Shown here: piece by piece, positions 53,134 to 62,517 of the stretch | Numbering within the stretch: the first letter of the stretch is position 1 | How the letters are laid out: every line of letters starts with the position of its first letter | Origin: JAPOXR01 sp965199765 | GTDB taxonomy: Bacteria; Pseudomonadota; Alphaproteobacteria; Rhodobacterales; Rhodobacteraceae | Assembly: GCA_965199765.1 (NCBI GenBank) | Contig: CBDATC010000001.1 | Span: 372,001-436,000 of the forward strand | Length of the DNA: 64,000 nucleotides | Direction of reading: 5' to 3' | Position numbers and translations under genes: made by a program | Notes under the pieces: model-generated | Databases searched by the model: none | The model's input: only the letters and a program-made list of their open reading frames with translations | Told to the model about the DNA's origin: nothing

Positions 53134-54315
53134 ATGGCATCAAAATACTCGAATATGACCATCAAGGCCCATCGGCGCGAAAACGGTCGCGTTGGCGTAC
53201 GGAATCACGTCGTGATTTTACCGGTGGACGACATTTCGAATACCGCATGTGAAGCCGTAGCAAACAACGTTAAAGGCACCATGGCGATTCCCCATGCCTA
53301 TGGGCGATTGCAATTTGGAGAGGATTTGGAACTGCACTTCCGCACCATGATTGGAACCGGATCCAATCCCAACGTCGCCGCCGTCGTCGTAATCGGCATC
53401 GAACCGGGATGGACCAGTCGCATTGCCGAAGGGATCCGAGAGACCGGCAAGCCGGTTGCCGAGTTTTCGATCGAACAAAATGGCGATTTTGAAACGATTC
53501 GCGCTGCGAGCTGGAAAGCCAAGGAATTCGTGCACCTTACGACAGAATACCAGCGCGAAGAATGCTCGATTTCGGATCTTTGGATATCTACCAAATGCGG
53601 TGAAAGCGATACCACCACAGGGCTTGGATCCTGTCCGACAGTCGGAAATATGTACGACAAACTTTTGCCCGAAGGCATAACCGGATTTTTCGGCGAGACC
53701 TCGGAAATCACCGGAGCGGAGCATATTTGCCAGAGGCGCGCGATCAATGCAGAAATTGGCGAGCGCTGGCACAAGATGTGGAAATCCTATCAGGATGAAG
53801 TGATCTTCGCTCATCAAACCGATGACCTTAGCGATAGCCAGCCTACAAAAGGCAATATCGAAGGCGGTTTGACAACGATTGAAGAGAAAGCGCTAGGCAA
53901 TTTAGAGAAGATCGGGCGCACATCTCAATTTATTGATATTCTTGAACCCGCCGAAGTTCCACAATCCGGTTGTGGGTTGTATTTCATGGACTCTTCCTCG
54001 GCGGCGGCTGAATGTGTGACGCTCATGGCGGCGGGCGGAGCCGTCATCCACACATTTCCAACTGGTCAGGGCAATGTTGTTGGCAATCCGATCGTGCCGG
54101 TGATCAAAATCACAGCGAACCCGCGCACCATGCGCACGATGGCAGAGCATGTGGACTTAGATGTATCGGGTATATTGCGCCGAGATATGACAATTGATGA
54201 AGCCGGTGATGCGCTGATCGAGATGATCCGCCGGACAGCAAACGGGCGAAGCACCGCCGCCGAAGCGTTGGGCCACCGGGAATTCTCAATGACCAAGCTT
54301 TACCGCAGCGCGTAA
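53134..54315 (+). CDS. suyB: (2R)-sulfolactate sulfo-lyase, beta subunit
   Basis: This 393-residue protein is the large subunit, of the UxaA C-terminal/altronate dehydratase family. Cysteines suited to an iron-sulfur or iron site occur in STKCGESDTTTGLGSCPTVG and PQSGCGLYFMD. The start R-x-NGRVGVRNHVVILPVDD is typical. Together with SuyA it releases sulfite and pyruvate from sulfolactate made by HpsN. Altronate dehydratase is the alternative, but the hpsN context makes sulfo-lyase far more likely. It is the last gene of the operon. Confidence 0.92.
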   Translation: MASKYSNMTIKAHRRENGRVGVRNHVVILPVDDISNTACEAVANNVKGTMAIPHAYGRLQFGEDLELHFRTMIGTGSNPNVAAVVVIGIEPGWTSRIAEGIRETGKPVAEFSIEQNGDFETIRAASWKAKEFVHLTTEYQREECSISDLWISTKCGESDTTTGLGSCPTVGNMYDKLLPEGITGFFGETSEITGAEHICQRRAINAEIGERWHKMWKSYQDEVIFAHQTDDLSDSQPTKGNIEGGLTTIEEKALGNLEKIGRTSQFIDILEPAEVPQSGCGLYFMDSSSAAAECVTLMAAGGAVIHTFPTGQGNVVGNPIVPVIKITANPRTMRTMAEHVDLDVSGILRRDMTIDEAGDALIEMIRRTANGRSTAAEALGHREFSMTKLYRSA

Positions 54316-54327
54316 CCAGCACAAAAC

Positions 54328-54352
54328 AAAGACATCAGACCTCTGTGTCTTT
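54328..54352 (+). terminator. Hairpin after suyB
   Basis: AAAGACA (54328-54334) and TGTCTTT (54346-54352) form a 7-bp stem, extendable with mismatches, 12 bp after the suyB stop. No T run follows, so it may be only an mRNA 3'-end structure. Confidence 0.4.
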
Positions 54353-54544
54353 CACTCGGCTGGATTTGTCTGATTCGACTTCTTAACTGGCTGAAAGCAG
54401 TTCCGTGTGGCGAGCCCTGTCTTCGTCTGACTCTTAACAGCAGTTCAAACCCTTGGCCAAAGATACCGAATCGCAAAAAGGATCATGGTCTGATGCTCTA
54501 GATTATCTTGGATATTCGAGCCAAAAGACAACTGTGATTGGAGC

Positions 54545-54620
<76 letters not shown>

Positions 54621-54761
54621 CATGTTCCAAGATTCTTAAGCTAACTGCTTTCGATGGTTTCTTCAATCTAATTTTTGCCTGTCTTCCCACTGATTGAAAA
54701 ATTTATCCCAAAGCAACATGTCGCCGGCACGCAGTGGAGCACGCGAAATTATATGAACATG

Positions 54762-54843
54762 GGGCCGCTGCGCGAGATGAAACTTCAACATAACGGAGCC
54801 GCCGTCGCATGACTGAAAGTGCGAAAGATTCTGGACACTACCC
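54762..54843 (+). repeat. 82-bp dispersed repeat, copy 2
   Basis: Direct copy of 32737-32818 with one mismatch. It lies 141 bp beyond the tRNA-Ala 5' end and 111 bp from the SMR exporter gene. It ends at the same CTGGACACTACCC, so both copies share exact boundaries on that side. Confidence 0.85.
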
Positions 54844-54954
54844 GCTGATCAGGGTCGGCCATGGCTGAAACGTGTGCGGGGTGATCCGGACAGAATTTTC
54901 TCGAAACCGCATTAATGTGCGGAGAAACGCCGGTTTGGTCTCCATGTACGCCTG

Positions 54955-55275
54955 TCACGCCCGGGTTGACAGCCGCAGACCAACAGAGCCGATCAAAACC
55001 ATGGCGATACAGAGGAACTGCACTGCACCCAACCGCTCATCGAAGGCGAACCAACCGATCAAAGCCGCCGCTACTATGCCGACACCGGCCCAGATGGCGT
55101 AGACGATGCCAAGCGGCAGATACTTCATCGCCGGCGCGAGCATCCAAAAACAGGCAGCGTACAGGAAGATTGAGGCCACGCCCCATTGCCATCGTTCAAA
55201 ACCGTGCGAAAGCTTGAGCGAGAAGGTTCCGGCCACCTCAAACGCAATCGCCACCAATAAAAAATACCATCCCAT
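54955..55275 (-). CDS. Small multidrug resistance (SMR) family transporter
   Basis: This 106-residue inner-membrane protein has four transmembrane helices and works as an antiparallel dimer driven by protons. The essential Glu is residue 13 in AIAFEVAGT. The signature YAIWAGVGIVAAALIGWFAF is of the Qac/EmrE multidrug type rather than the guanidinium (Gdx/SugE) type. Two short hairpins occur upstream (GCCGT-ACGGC at 55290-55306 and GTTGCG-CGCAAC near 55363), but they do not match a guanidine riboswitch. It lies between tRNA-Ala and TIGR02300 beside a dispersed repeat, so it may be an acquired gene. Confidence 0.92.
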   Translation of the reverse strand: MGWYFLLVAIAFEVAGTFSLKLSHGFERWQWGVASIFLYAACFWMLAPAMKYLPLGIVYAIWAGVGIVAAALIGWFAFDERLGAVQFLCIAMVLIGSVGLRLSTRA

Positions 55276-55434
55276 CAGTTGTCCTCAATGCCGTCTGATT
55301 AACGGCTCGCAACCTAGGCGTCAGTCATTCGAAGCAGGGGCCGGGCGCCGGTTATCGCAGGTTGCGCTGTCCGCAACTCCGTGACGGCGACTGAACCAAA
55401 CATTCACTGGCTGATGAACCGTGTTCCGTTCGAC

Positions 55435-55752
55435 TCAATTTTCGTCTTCTGCTGCCACGCCAGCGATGTCATCCAAAGGAATTGTATCATCGTCATCGTC
55501 TTCATCCAATTCATTCAGAGACACTTCATCGTTTTCGTCCTCTGGAAGATCAGCTTCTTCGTTTGAAGAACCCGTTTTTGCGGATTTCGCGTTCCGATCC
55601 GGGCCATCTGCAGCAAGCTTCTCGGCTTCACTGATTTCAACAATAAACTCAGCTCCACAATTTGGGCAAATGATCGGATCTCTCCCAAAATCGTAGAATC
55701 TGGCATCGCAATGGAGACAGATTCGCTTTGTTCCCCATTCCACTTTTGCCAT
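55435..55752 (-). CDS. TIGR02300 family zinc-ribbon protein
   Basis: This 105-residue protein has an N-terminal zinc ribbon with Cys 12, 15, 29 and 32 (KRICLHCDARFYDF and ICPNCGAEF). A very acidic tail includes DEDDDDDT. The sequence FYDF matches the FYDLN-acid domain name. The function is unknown and it is confined to alphaproteobacteria. In many relatives it sits next to tRNA-Ala and aroA; here the tRNA is present but separated by the SMR gene and a repeat. Confidence 0.93.
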   Translation of the reverse strand: MAKVEWGTKRICLHCDARFYDFGRDPIICPNCGAEFIVEISEAEKLAADGPDRNAKSAKTGSSNEEADLPEDENDEVSLNELDEDDDDDTIPLDDIAGVAAEDEN

Positions 55753-55893
55753 GTTTCAATGCCCCAATGATTGAATCTAAAAATTGTGCGGCGCTCACTG
55801 CCATAGCAATGAGCAAACTGTCAAAGCGAAATCGCTATCTTGCCGATTCTGCGTTCTCGGCGCTCTTAAAATCGCCGCATCTTCAATGAAATC

Positions 55894-57282
55894 TCACGAA
55901 TGAATCGGCCCATCACCGCATGCCAAGGCAGCTTCTCGAACAGCTTCTGAAAGAGTAGGATGCGCATGGCACGTCAGCGCGATATCCTCGGCCGACGCGC
56001 CGAATTCCATACCGACGCAAACCTCATGAATGAGCTCACCGACCGAGGGACCGACCATGTGGCATCCGAGAATCCGGTCTGTTTCCTCGTCTGCCAAGAT
56101 CTTCACAAACCCGTCGGCAGCGAGCGCTGCTTTGGCGCGTCCATTCCCCATGAACGAGAATTTTCCGACCTTGTAGCCACGCCCCTCGTCTTTCAGATCC
56201 TGTTCGGTTCTGCCAACTGCCGCAACCTCAGGATGCGTATAAATGACGGACGGAATCACCGCGTAATTGACGTGCCCCGACTTTCCGGAAATCGTTTCGG
56301 CAACCGCCATTCCTTCGTCTTCAGCTTTGTGTGCCAACATCGCGCCGGAGACTGCATCGCCGATCGCATAAATCCCAGGAACGTTTGTCAAAAGACGTTC
56401 ATCCGTCCTGATCTGGCCGGTTGGCTCGCAGACAATTCCCGATTCCTCAAGTCCTAAACCTTGTGTGAAGGGTCGTCTGCCTGTGGCGACGAGGACTTTG
56501 TCAGCTGCAAGTTCATGCACACTGTCATCCTTGCGGTTTCGATAACGGACGACGTTTGCCCCACCCGAGCTTTCCACAGATTCGACCGCTGATCCCAAAT
56601 GGAATTTCAGACCCTGACGCGAAAGAATCCGCTGAAGGGATTTGGCGATTTCCGAGTCCATCCCCGGAACCGCATGATTAAGATACTCGAGAACGGTGAC
56701 CTTGGCGCCGAGACGGGCATAAACTGAACCAATCTCAAGACCGATAACGCCGGCGCCGATGACCGTCAGACGCTTTGGAATCTCTTTCAGTTCCAACGCG
56801 CCGGTCGAAGAGACGATCATATCCTCATCGATCTCAACGCCAGGGATGGATGCCGGTTCGGATCCCGAAGCAATTACAATGTTGGACGCCTCATGAATTT
56901 GATCACCGACCCGAATTTTTCCCTGACCTGCGATCTTTGCCCATCCCTTAATCCAGTCGACTTTGTTTTTCTTGAAAAGATACTCAATCCCACGGGTATT
57001 CGCGGCGATGGTGTCGTTCTTATACCCCTGCATCCGCTGCCAATCCACAGACACATCCTTCGCCATCAAACCCATCTTCGGAAAATTGGCAACCATTTCG
57101 TGATGGCTATGGCTGGCATGAAGCAAGGCCTTCGAAGGAATGCAGCCGACATTGAGACAGGTGCCGCCGAGAGTTTCGCGCCCTTCGACACAGGCGGTTT
57201 TCAATCCAAGCTGAGCGGCGCGGACAGCGCATACATACCCGCCGGGGCCGGCGCCGATGACAATCAGATCATATTTCGACAT
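55894..57282 (-). CDS. lpdA: Dihydrolipoyl dehydrogenase (E3)
   Basis: About 462 residues. This FAD enzyme reoxidises lipoamide on E2 subunits and passes electrons to NAD+. FAD motif DLIVIGAGPGGYVCAVRAA, redox-active disulfide GGTCLNVGCIPSKALL, NAD motif TVIGAGVIGLEIGSVYARLG and the C-terminal His-Glu pair in CHAHPTLSEA are all intact. The start at 57282 (ATG) follows CGGAG. It is the last gene of the mdh-sucCDAB-lpd group, so it serves 2-oxoglutarate dehydrogenase. Confidence 0.96.
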   Translation of the reverse strand: MSKYDLIVIGAGPGGYVCAVRAAQLGLKTACVEGRETLGGTCLNVGCIPSKALLHASHSHHEMVANFPKMGLMAKDVSVDWQRMQGYKNDTIAANTRGIEYLFKKNKVDWIKGWAKIAGQGKIRVGDQIHEASNIVIASGSEPASIPGVEIDEDMIVSSTGALELKEIPKRLTVIGAGVIGLEIGSVYARLGAKVTVLEYLNHAVPGMDSEIAKSLQRILSRQGLKFHLGSAVESVESSGGANVVRYRNRKDDSVHELAADKVLVATGRRPFTQGLGLEESGIVCEPTGQIRTDERLLTNVPGIYAIGDAVSGAMLAHKAEDEGMAVAETISGKSGHVNYAVIPSVIYTHPEVAAVGRTEQDLKDEGRGYKVGKFSFMGNGRAKAALAADGFVKILADEETDRILGCHMVGPSVGELIHEVCVGMEFGASAEDIALTCHAHPTLSEAVREAALACGDGPIHS

Positions 57283-57351
57283 CAAAGTCTCCGTTCCACT
57301 TGCCCATGGAGCTGAGAACCCGCATTTTCGACTGCAGCAACCGGACCGAGT

Positions 57352-58587
57352 TTAGATTTCCATAAGCAGACGGCGCGGATCTTCAATCAGCTCTTTAACC
57401 CGCACCAAAAAGGTAACAGCACCTTTTCCATCCACAATCCGGTGATCATATGAAAGCGCCAAATACATCATCGGACGGATTACAACTTCGCCGTTCAATG
57501 CGATTGGCCTCTGCTGAATCCTGTGCATGCCCAGAATGCCGGATTGCGGAGGATTCAGAATCGGCGAAGACATGAGAGAGCCGTAAACACCGCCATTCGA
57601 GATTGAAAATGTTCCACCTTGCATTTCAGCCAAGGTCAGCTTGCCGTCGCGGGCGCGCAGCGCCATTTCCGCCAGATTCCGCTCCACCTCGGCAAATGAC
57701 ATATGCTCGGCGTGTCGAAGGACCGGCACCACCAGACCTGTCGGCGTTCCGACTGCGACGCCCATATGCACAAACCGCTTATACACGATATGGTCGCCAT
57801 CAATCTCGGCATTGACTTCCGGAACCTCCAGAAGCGCGGTGCAGCATGCCTTGACAAAGAAACCCATAAACCCGAGCCGCACACCGTGTTTCCTCTCGAA
57901 TTGATCCTTATATTCGCTCCGTAAAGCCATGACGCCACTCATGTCCGCCTCATTATAGGTGGTGAGCATAGCGGCTGTGTTTTGGGCCTCCTTCAAACGG
58001 CGGGCAATTGTCATGCGCAGCCTGGACATAGGAATCCGCTCTTCAAGATCCGTCTGAGGTTCTGGAAGATTCGGGCCTGCGCCCGGGGAAATTTCCGCGG
58101 CCGCCTGTTCGGCCTCCTTCAAAGCTTTCTGGACATCTTCTTTCATCACCCGCTGGCCACGGCCGGTGCCTGAGACATCGCTCCGAGACACTCCGTGCTC
58201 AGCCATCATTTTTCGGGCTGCCGGAGCATCTTCGACATCTGATCTCTTGGTCTCCCTTTGAGTGGGTTCAGGTGTGTCCGACTCGGATGAAGATGCGTCG
58301 GGAGATGAGATCGGCAGCGCTTTCTTCGCTGGTTTGGCGGGTGCGGACGCTCCTTCTTCGATCAATGCCAGCAATGCGCCAACTTCAACTGTTGTCCCGG
58401 CAGGAGCAACAATGTCTGATAAGATCCCATTCGCCTGCGAGCGCACTTCCAAAGTGACTTTGTCGGTCTCGAGCTCGACGACGATCTCATCGCTTTCGAC
58501 CTGTTCCCCTTTGTTCTTGGTCCACGAACCGACGGTCGCCTCCGTAACACTCTCCCCAAGCTGGGGAACTGTGACTTCAACTGCCAT
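57352..58587 (-). CDS. sucB: 2-Oxoglutarate dehydrogenase E2 (dihydrolipoyl succinyltransferase)
   Basis: This 411-residue E2 core transfers succinyl groups to CoA. A single lipoyl domain at 1-75 has the lipoyl lysine in VELETDKVTLEV. A Pro/Ala/Ser linker follows, then the peripheral subunit-binding domain around 125-160 (APAARKMMAEHGV). The catalytic domain ends with YLALSYDHRIVDGKGAVTFL, containing the catalytic His and Asp. AAAGGATCAG precedes the ATG, 29 bp after sucA. Confidence 0.96.
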   Translation of the reverse strand: MAVEVTVPQLGESVTEATVGSWTKNKGEQVESDEIVVELETDKVTLEVRSQANGILSDIVAPAGTTVEVGALLALIEEGASAPAKPAKKALPISSPDASSSESDTPEPTQRETKRSDVEDAPAARKMMAEHGVSRSDVSGTGRGQRVMKEDVQKALKEAEQAAAEISPGAGPNLPEPQTDLEERIPMSRLRMTIARRLKEAQNTAAMLTTYNEADMSGVMALRSEYKDQFERKHGVRLGFMGFFVKACCTALLEVPEVNAEIDGDHIVYKRFVHMGVAVGTPTGLVVPVLRHAEHMSFAEVERNLAEMALRARDGKLTLAEMQGGTFSISNGGVYGSLMSSPILNPPQSGILGMHRIQQRPIALNGEVVIRPMMYLALSYDHRIVDGKGAVTFLVRVKELIEDPRRLLMEI

Positions 58588-58616
58588 TGAGCTGATCCTT
58601 TATAATTCTTGGCGCG

Positions 58617-61565
58617 TCACTGCACTGTCAACGCTTCATCAACAAGCTGCTTTTGCTCGACGATGTGATTACCCAGCAGCCCTGTTGCCGGTGCCGCAGA
58701 TGGTTTACGTCCAATATAACCGATCCGTGTGGACTTGCAGTCTATGCGATCAAGAATCCAATTTATCCAAGGTTCAATGAAACTCCACGGTCCTTGATTC
58801 TTCGGTTCCTCTTGGCACCAAACCACCTCCGCATTCGAGAAACGCCGAAGCTCCTCTATCATGGATTGCGCTGGAAACGGATAGTATTGTTCAATGCGCA
58901 ACAAATAAATGTCGTTGATTTGGCGCGCATCTCGTTCGGCAAGCAAATCAAAATAGACCTTCCCGGAAGTGACAACAACTCGGCGGATCTTTTTATCGGC
59001 AACCAGCTGCGTATCTGAAAGGCCCTTTTCGGCATCATCCCACAGCACGCGATGAAACGAGCTGCCTTCACAAAAATCCTCCAGATTGCTCACCGCCAGC
59101 TTATGTCGGAGCAGCGATTTGGGAGTCATGAGAACCAGTGGCTTGCGAAAGTCGCGATGCAGCTGGCGTCGGAGAATATGGAAGTAATTTGCGGGAGTGG
59201 TGCAATTGGCAACAATCCAATTATCCTCGGCGCAAAGCTGCAGGAACCGTTCGACTCTGGCCGAAGAGTGCTCAGGTCCCTGACCTTCAAATCCATGTGG
59301 CAGCAACATGACCAACCCGGACATGCGCAGCCATTTTCTCTCGCCACTGGCAATAAACTGATCGAACATCACCTGTGCGCCATTGGCGAAGTCGCCGAAC
59401 TGAGCTTCCCAAAGCACAAGAGCATTCGGCTCGCTCAAAGAATAGCCATATTCATATCCAAGCACCGCGAATTCCGAGAGCATTGAATCAATAACCTGGA
59501 ATCGGGCGGCCTCACTGCCCAAGTGATTGAGCGGTATATGCTGCTCTTCAGTATCTTGATCGATGAACGCACAGTGCCGCTGACTAAACGTGCCCCGTGT
59601 TACATCCTGTCCGGACAATCGGACCTGATACCCCTCCATCAGCAGCGTCCCAAAGGCCAACTGCTCAGCGATCGCCCAACTGCAGCCCTTTCCTGTTTCA
59701 AAAACTTTTTTGCGGGCTTTAAGAATTCGGCCGAGAGTCGGATGAATAGCAAATCCTCGGGGAACCGTTACCAAGGCCTCACCGATCAACTGCAGCCGTT
59801 TAATCGGAATTGCGGTCTGTCCACGCTGATAACTCTCGGTGTTCGGCTGGATGTGGGACCATCGGCCATCCAGCCAGTCCGCTTCGTTTGGACGGTAGGA
59901 TTTCGCTGCGCCCAATTCTAGTTCAAGCCGTTCCTGAAACGCCTGTTTAGCACTTTGAAGCTCATCAAGCGGGATCAAACCGTCTTCCGCCAGCCGCTTT
60001 GAATATAGTTCAAGCGTTGTTTTGTGCGAACGAATCGACCGGTACATTTTCGGCTGGGTGAACATCGGTTCGTCACCTTCGTTGTGTCCAAAACGTCGGT
60101 AACAGAAAACATCAACAACCACGTCTTTCCCAAATTTTTGTCTGAACTCCGTCGCCACTTTGGCGGCGTGCACAACGGCCTCGGGATCGTCGCCATTGAC
60201 ATGAAAGATCGGCGATTCTGTCATCATCGCGATGTCGGTCGGATACGGGGAAGAGCGCGAATAGTGCGGCGCCGTCGTAAATCCGATCTGATTGTTGATT
60301 ACGATGTGGACGGTGCCGCCTGTTTTGTGGCCAGACAATCCTGAAAGTCCGAAACACTCCGCAACAATTCCCTGGCCGGCAAACGCCGCGTCTCCATGCA
60401 GAAGAATCGGCATAACTTTGGCATAGGACCCTTCACCGAACTGCGTTTGCTTGGCTCTGACTTTTCCGAGCACAACAGCATTGACAGCTTCTAGGTGCGA
60501 TGGATTGGCAGTCAGTGACAGATGCACGGTATTGCCGTCAAACTCCCGATCGGACGAGGCACCGAGATGATATTTTACATCTCCCGATCCATCGACATTT
60601 TCGGGGCTTGAACTTCCGCCTTCGAACTCATTGAGGATTGCCCGATAGGGTTTTCCCATGACATTGGCTAAAATATTCAGCCGGCCGCGGTGCGGCATTC
60701 CGATAACGATATCCTTCGCACCAAGAGCGCCGCCACGCTTAATGATCTGTTCCATTGCTGGAATGATCGACTCCGCACCATCAAGGCCGAAACGTTTGGT
60801 GCCGGTGAATTTGGCTTGCAGAAACTGCTCAAAGCCTTCGGCATGAATCAGCTTATTGAGGATTGCTCGACGACCTTCCTGTGTGAATTTGATCTCCTTG
60901 CCATATCCTTCAATTCGCTCTTTCAACCAAGAACTCTGCTGCGGATCCGAAATATGCATGAATTGCAAAGCGAACGTGCCGCAATATGTACGATGGACCA
61001 TTGCCAGTATTTCACGCATTGAGGCCATCGTGAATCCAAGGACATTGTCCAAAAATATCGGCCGATCCATATCGGTATCGGCAAAGCCATAATTCTTCGG
61101 ATCAAGCTCCGGATGCGCCACATGATGCATCAGGCCCAGCGGATCGAGATTCGCGATCCGGTGTCCGCGGATTCGAAAAGCGCGAATCAGCATGAGCGCA
61201 TGCATGGAATCATTGACCCGCTGCTCGATATCAGCAGCTGACGGATGCAAGCCGCCGATGCGGGCTTGGGTTGTAATCTTCTCTTTGTAGCTTGTCCGCG
61301 CGCCATGCAGATCGTCTGGCCATTGGCCATCTAATGCGGCGGTGAGTTCATCCGAAGGACCTATTGGCCAGTCCCGGCGCCCCCAACTCGGTCCGCTGCC
61401 GTTGGCAGTTCGATCTCCGAGAGCGCCGAAATAGGCCTTCCAGGATTGATCAACTGTATCTGGATTTTCCGTGTAGCGAGCATGCAGGTTTTCAACGTAA
61501 CCCGTGGTTTGCCCCTGCAGAAAACTTGAAGCGTGCAAAGACTGGTTTTGACTTTTCTTGGTCAT
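58617..61565 (-). CDS. sucA: 2-Oxoglutarate dehydrogenase E1
   Basis: This 982-residue thiamine-diphosphate enzyme decarboxylates 2-oxoglutarate. Landmarks are FLQGQTTGYVENLHARYTENP at the N terminus, GMPHRGRLNILANVMGKP, the ThDP motif GDAAFAGQGIVAECF, HIVINNQIGFTT, and GYEYGYSLSEPNALVLWEAQFG. Length and motif order match bacterial homodimeric E1o. CAGGAGGGTTGC gives a strong ribosome binding site. It lies between sucD (45 bp upstream) and sucB. Confidence 0.97.
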   Translation of the reverse strand: MTKKSQNQSLHASSFLQGQTTGYVENLHARYTENPDTVDQSWKAYFGALGDRTANGSGPSWGRRDWPIGPSDELTAALDGQWPDDLHGARTSYKEKITTQARIGGLHPSAADIEQRVNDSMHALMLIRAFRIRGHRIANLDPLGLMHHVAHPELDPKNYGFADTDMDRPIFLDNVLGFTMASMREILAMVHRTYCGTFALQFMHISDPQQSSWLKERIEGYGKEIKFTQEGRRAILNKLIHAEGFEQFLQAKFTGTKRFGLDGAESIIPAMEQIIKRGGALGAKDIVIGMPHRGRLNILANVMGKPYRAILNEFEGGSSSPENVDGSGDVKYHLGASSDREFDGNTVHLSLTANPSHLEAVNAVVLGKVRAKQTQFGEGSYAKVMPILLHGDAAFAGQGIVAECFGLSGLSGHKTGGTVHIVINNQIGFTTAPHYSRSSPYPTDIAMMTESPIFHVNGDDPEAVVHAAKVATEFRQKFGKDVVVDVFCYRRFGHNEGDEPMFTQPKMYRSIRSHKTTLELYSKRLAEDGLIPLDELQSAKQAFQERLELELGAAKSYRPNEADWLDGRWSHIQPNTESYQRGQTAIPIKRLQLIGEALVTVPRGFAIHPTLGRILKARKKVFETGKGCSWAIAEQLAFGTLLMEGYQVRLSGQDVTRGTFSQRHCAFIDQDTEEQHIPLNHLGSEAARFQVIDSMLSEFAVLGYEYGYSLSEPNALVLWEAQFGDFANGAQVMFDQFIASGERKWLRMSGLVMLLPHGFEGQGPEHSSARVERFLQLCAEDNWIVANCTTPANYFHILRRQLHRDFRKPLVLMTPKSLLRHKLAVSNLEDFCEGSSFHRVLWDDAEKGLSDTQLVADKKIRRVVVTSGKVYFDLLAERDARQINDIYLLRIEQYYPFPAQSMIEELRRFSNAEVVWCQEEPKNQGPWSFIEPWINWILDRIDCKSTRIGYIGRKPSAAPATGLLGNHIVEQKQLVDEALTVQ

Positions 61566-61610
61566 GCAACCCTCCTGCGCAATCCTTGATGCTGCTTTTA
61601 GATGCTGTCT

Positions 61611-62498
61611 TTATAGTCTGCCCATGGCTTCCAGAACCGCTTCACCGAGCGTTGCCGGACTTTCGGCGATAGAAAACCCTGCCGAACGCATCGCTTCGAT
61701 TTTACTGGCCGCGCCACCTTTCCCGCCTGAAATCACCGCACCGGCATGGCCCATGCGACGGCCTGGGGGGGCGGTGACTCCGGCTATGAATCCAGCGATC
61801 GGCTTTGTGCGGCCGCGGATCGCTTCGCACTTAATAAATTCCGCTGCGTCTTCTTCCGCGGTTCCGCCAATCTCGCCGATCATGATGATGGCTTCGGTTT
61901 CCTCATCCGCCAAGAATAATTCCAGCACGTCGATATGTTCGGTACCCTTAACCGGATCGCCGCCAATTCCAACGCAGGTCGACTGTCCAAGGCCTATATC
62001 CGTGGTCTGTTTTACAGCTTCATAGGTCAGTGTTCCCGAGCGTGAGACGACACCAACGCTTCCACGTTTGTGGATATGGCCCGGCATGATACCGATTTTA
62101 CACGCTTCCGGTGTAATGATCCCCGGGCAATTCGGACCGATCAGGTGCGAATTCGACCCGTCCAAGAATCGCTTGACGCGCACCATATCAAGAACAGGAA
62201 TGCCTTCTGTGATGCAAACTATCAGTTCAATTCCCGCATCACAGGCTTCCATGATCGCGTCCGCGGCAAATGGCGGCGGAACATAAATGGCAGTGGCATT
62301 GGCTCCGGTCGCCGCGCGCGCTTCGTGCACACTATTGAAGACCGGCAGATCCAAATGCTTCTGTCCGCCCTTTCCCGGTGTAACGCCGCCAACAACCTTC
62401 GTTCCATACGCGATGGCCTGTTCCGAATGGAATGTGCCTTGTGAACCGGTGAAACCTTGGCAAATCACCTTCGTATTTTGATCGACAAGTACAGCCAT
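61611..62498 (-). CDS. sucD: Succinyl-CoA synthetase, alpha subunit
   Basis: This 295-residue CoA-binding subunit has GFTGSQGTFHSEQAI (CoA site) and the active-site phosphohistidine region GHAGAVISGGKGGA near residue 245. GPNCPGIITP and VSRSGTLTYEA are also conserved. It makes succinate and ATP or GTP from succinyl-CoA with SucC. Only 19 bp separate it from sucC and GAGGACGGC precedes the ATG, so the two are coexpressed. Confidence 0.97.
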   Translation of the reverse strand: MAVLVDQNTKVICQGFTGSQGTFHSEQAIAYGTKVVGGVTPGKGGQKHLDLPVFNSVHEARAATGANATAIYVPPPFAADAIMEACDAGIELIVCITEGIPVLDMVRVKRFLDGSNSHLIGPNCPGIITPEACKIGIMPGHIHKRGSVGVVSRSGTLTYEAVKQTTDIGLGQSTCVGIGGDPVKGTEHIDVLELFLADEETEAIIMIGEIGGTAEEDAAEFIKCEAIRGRTKPIAGFIAGVTAPPGRRMGHAGAVISGGKGGAASKIEAMRSAGFSIAESPATLGEAVLEAMGRL

Positions 62499-62517
62499 GC
62501 CGTCCTCTTCTTCCCGC

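Noticed and set aside
53134..54315. Altronate dehydratase (uxaA) for uronate catabolism
   Set aside because: No uronate genes are nearby; the split small and large subunits next to hpsN fit sulfolactate sulfo-lyase.
55276..55434. Guanidine riboswitch upstream of the SMR gene
   Set aside because: Two short hairpins are present, but none of the conserved guanidine-I, -II or -III sequence elements is recognisable, and the protein is of the multidrug rather than guanidinium-exporter type.
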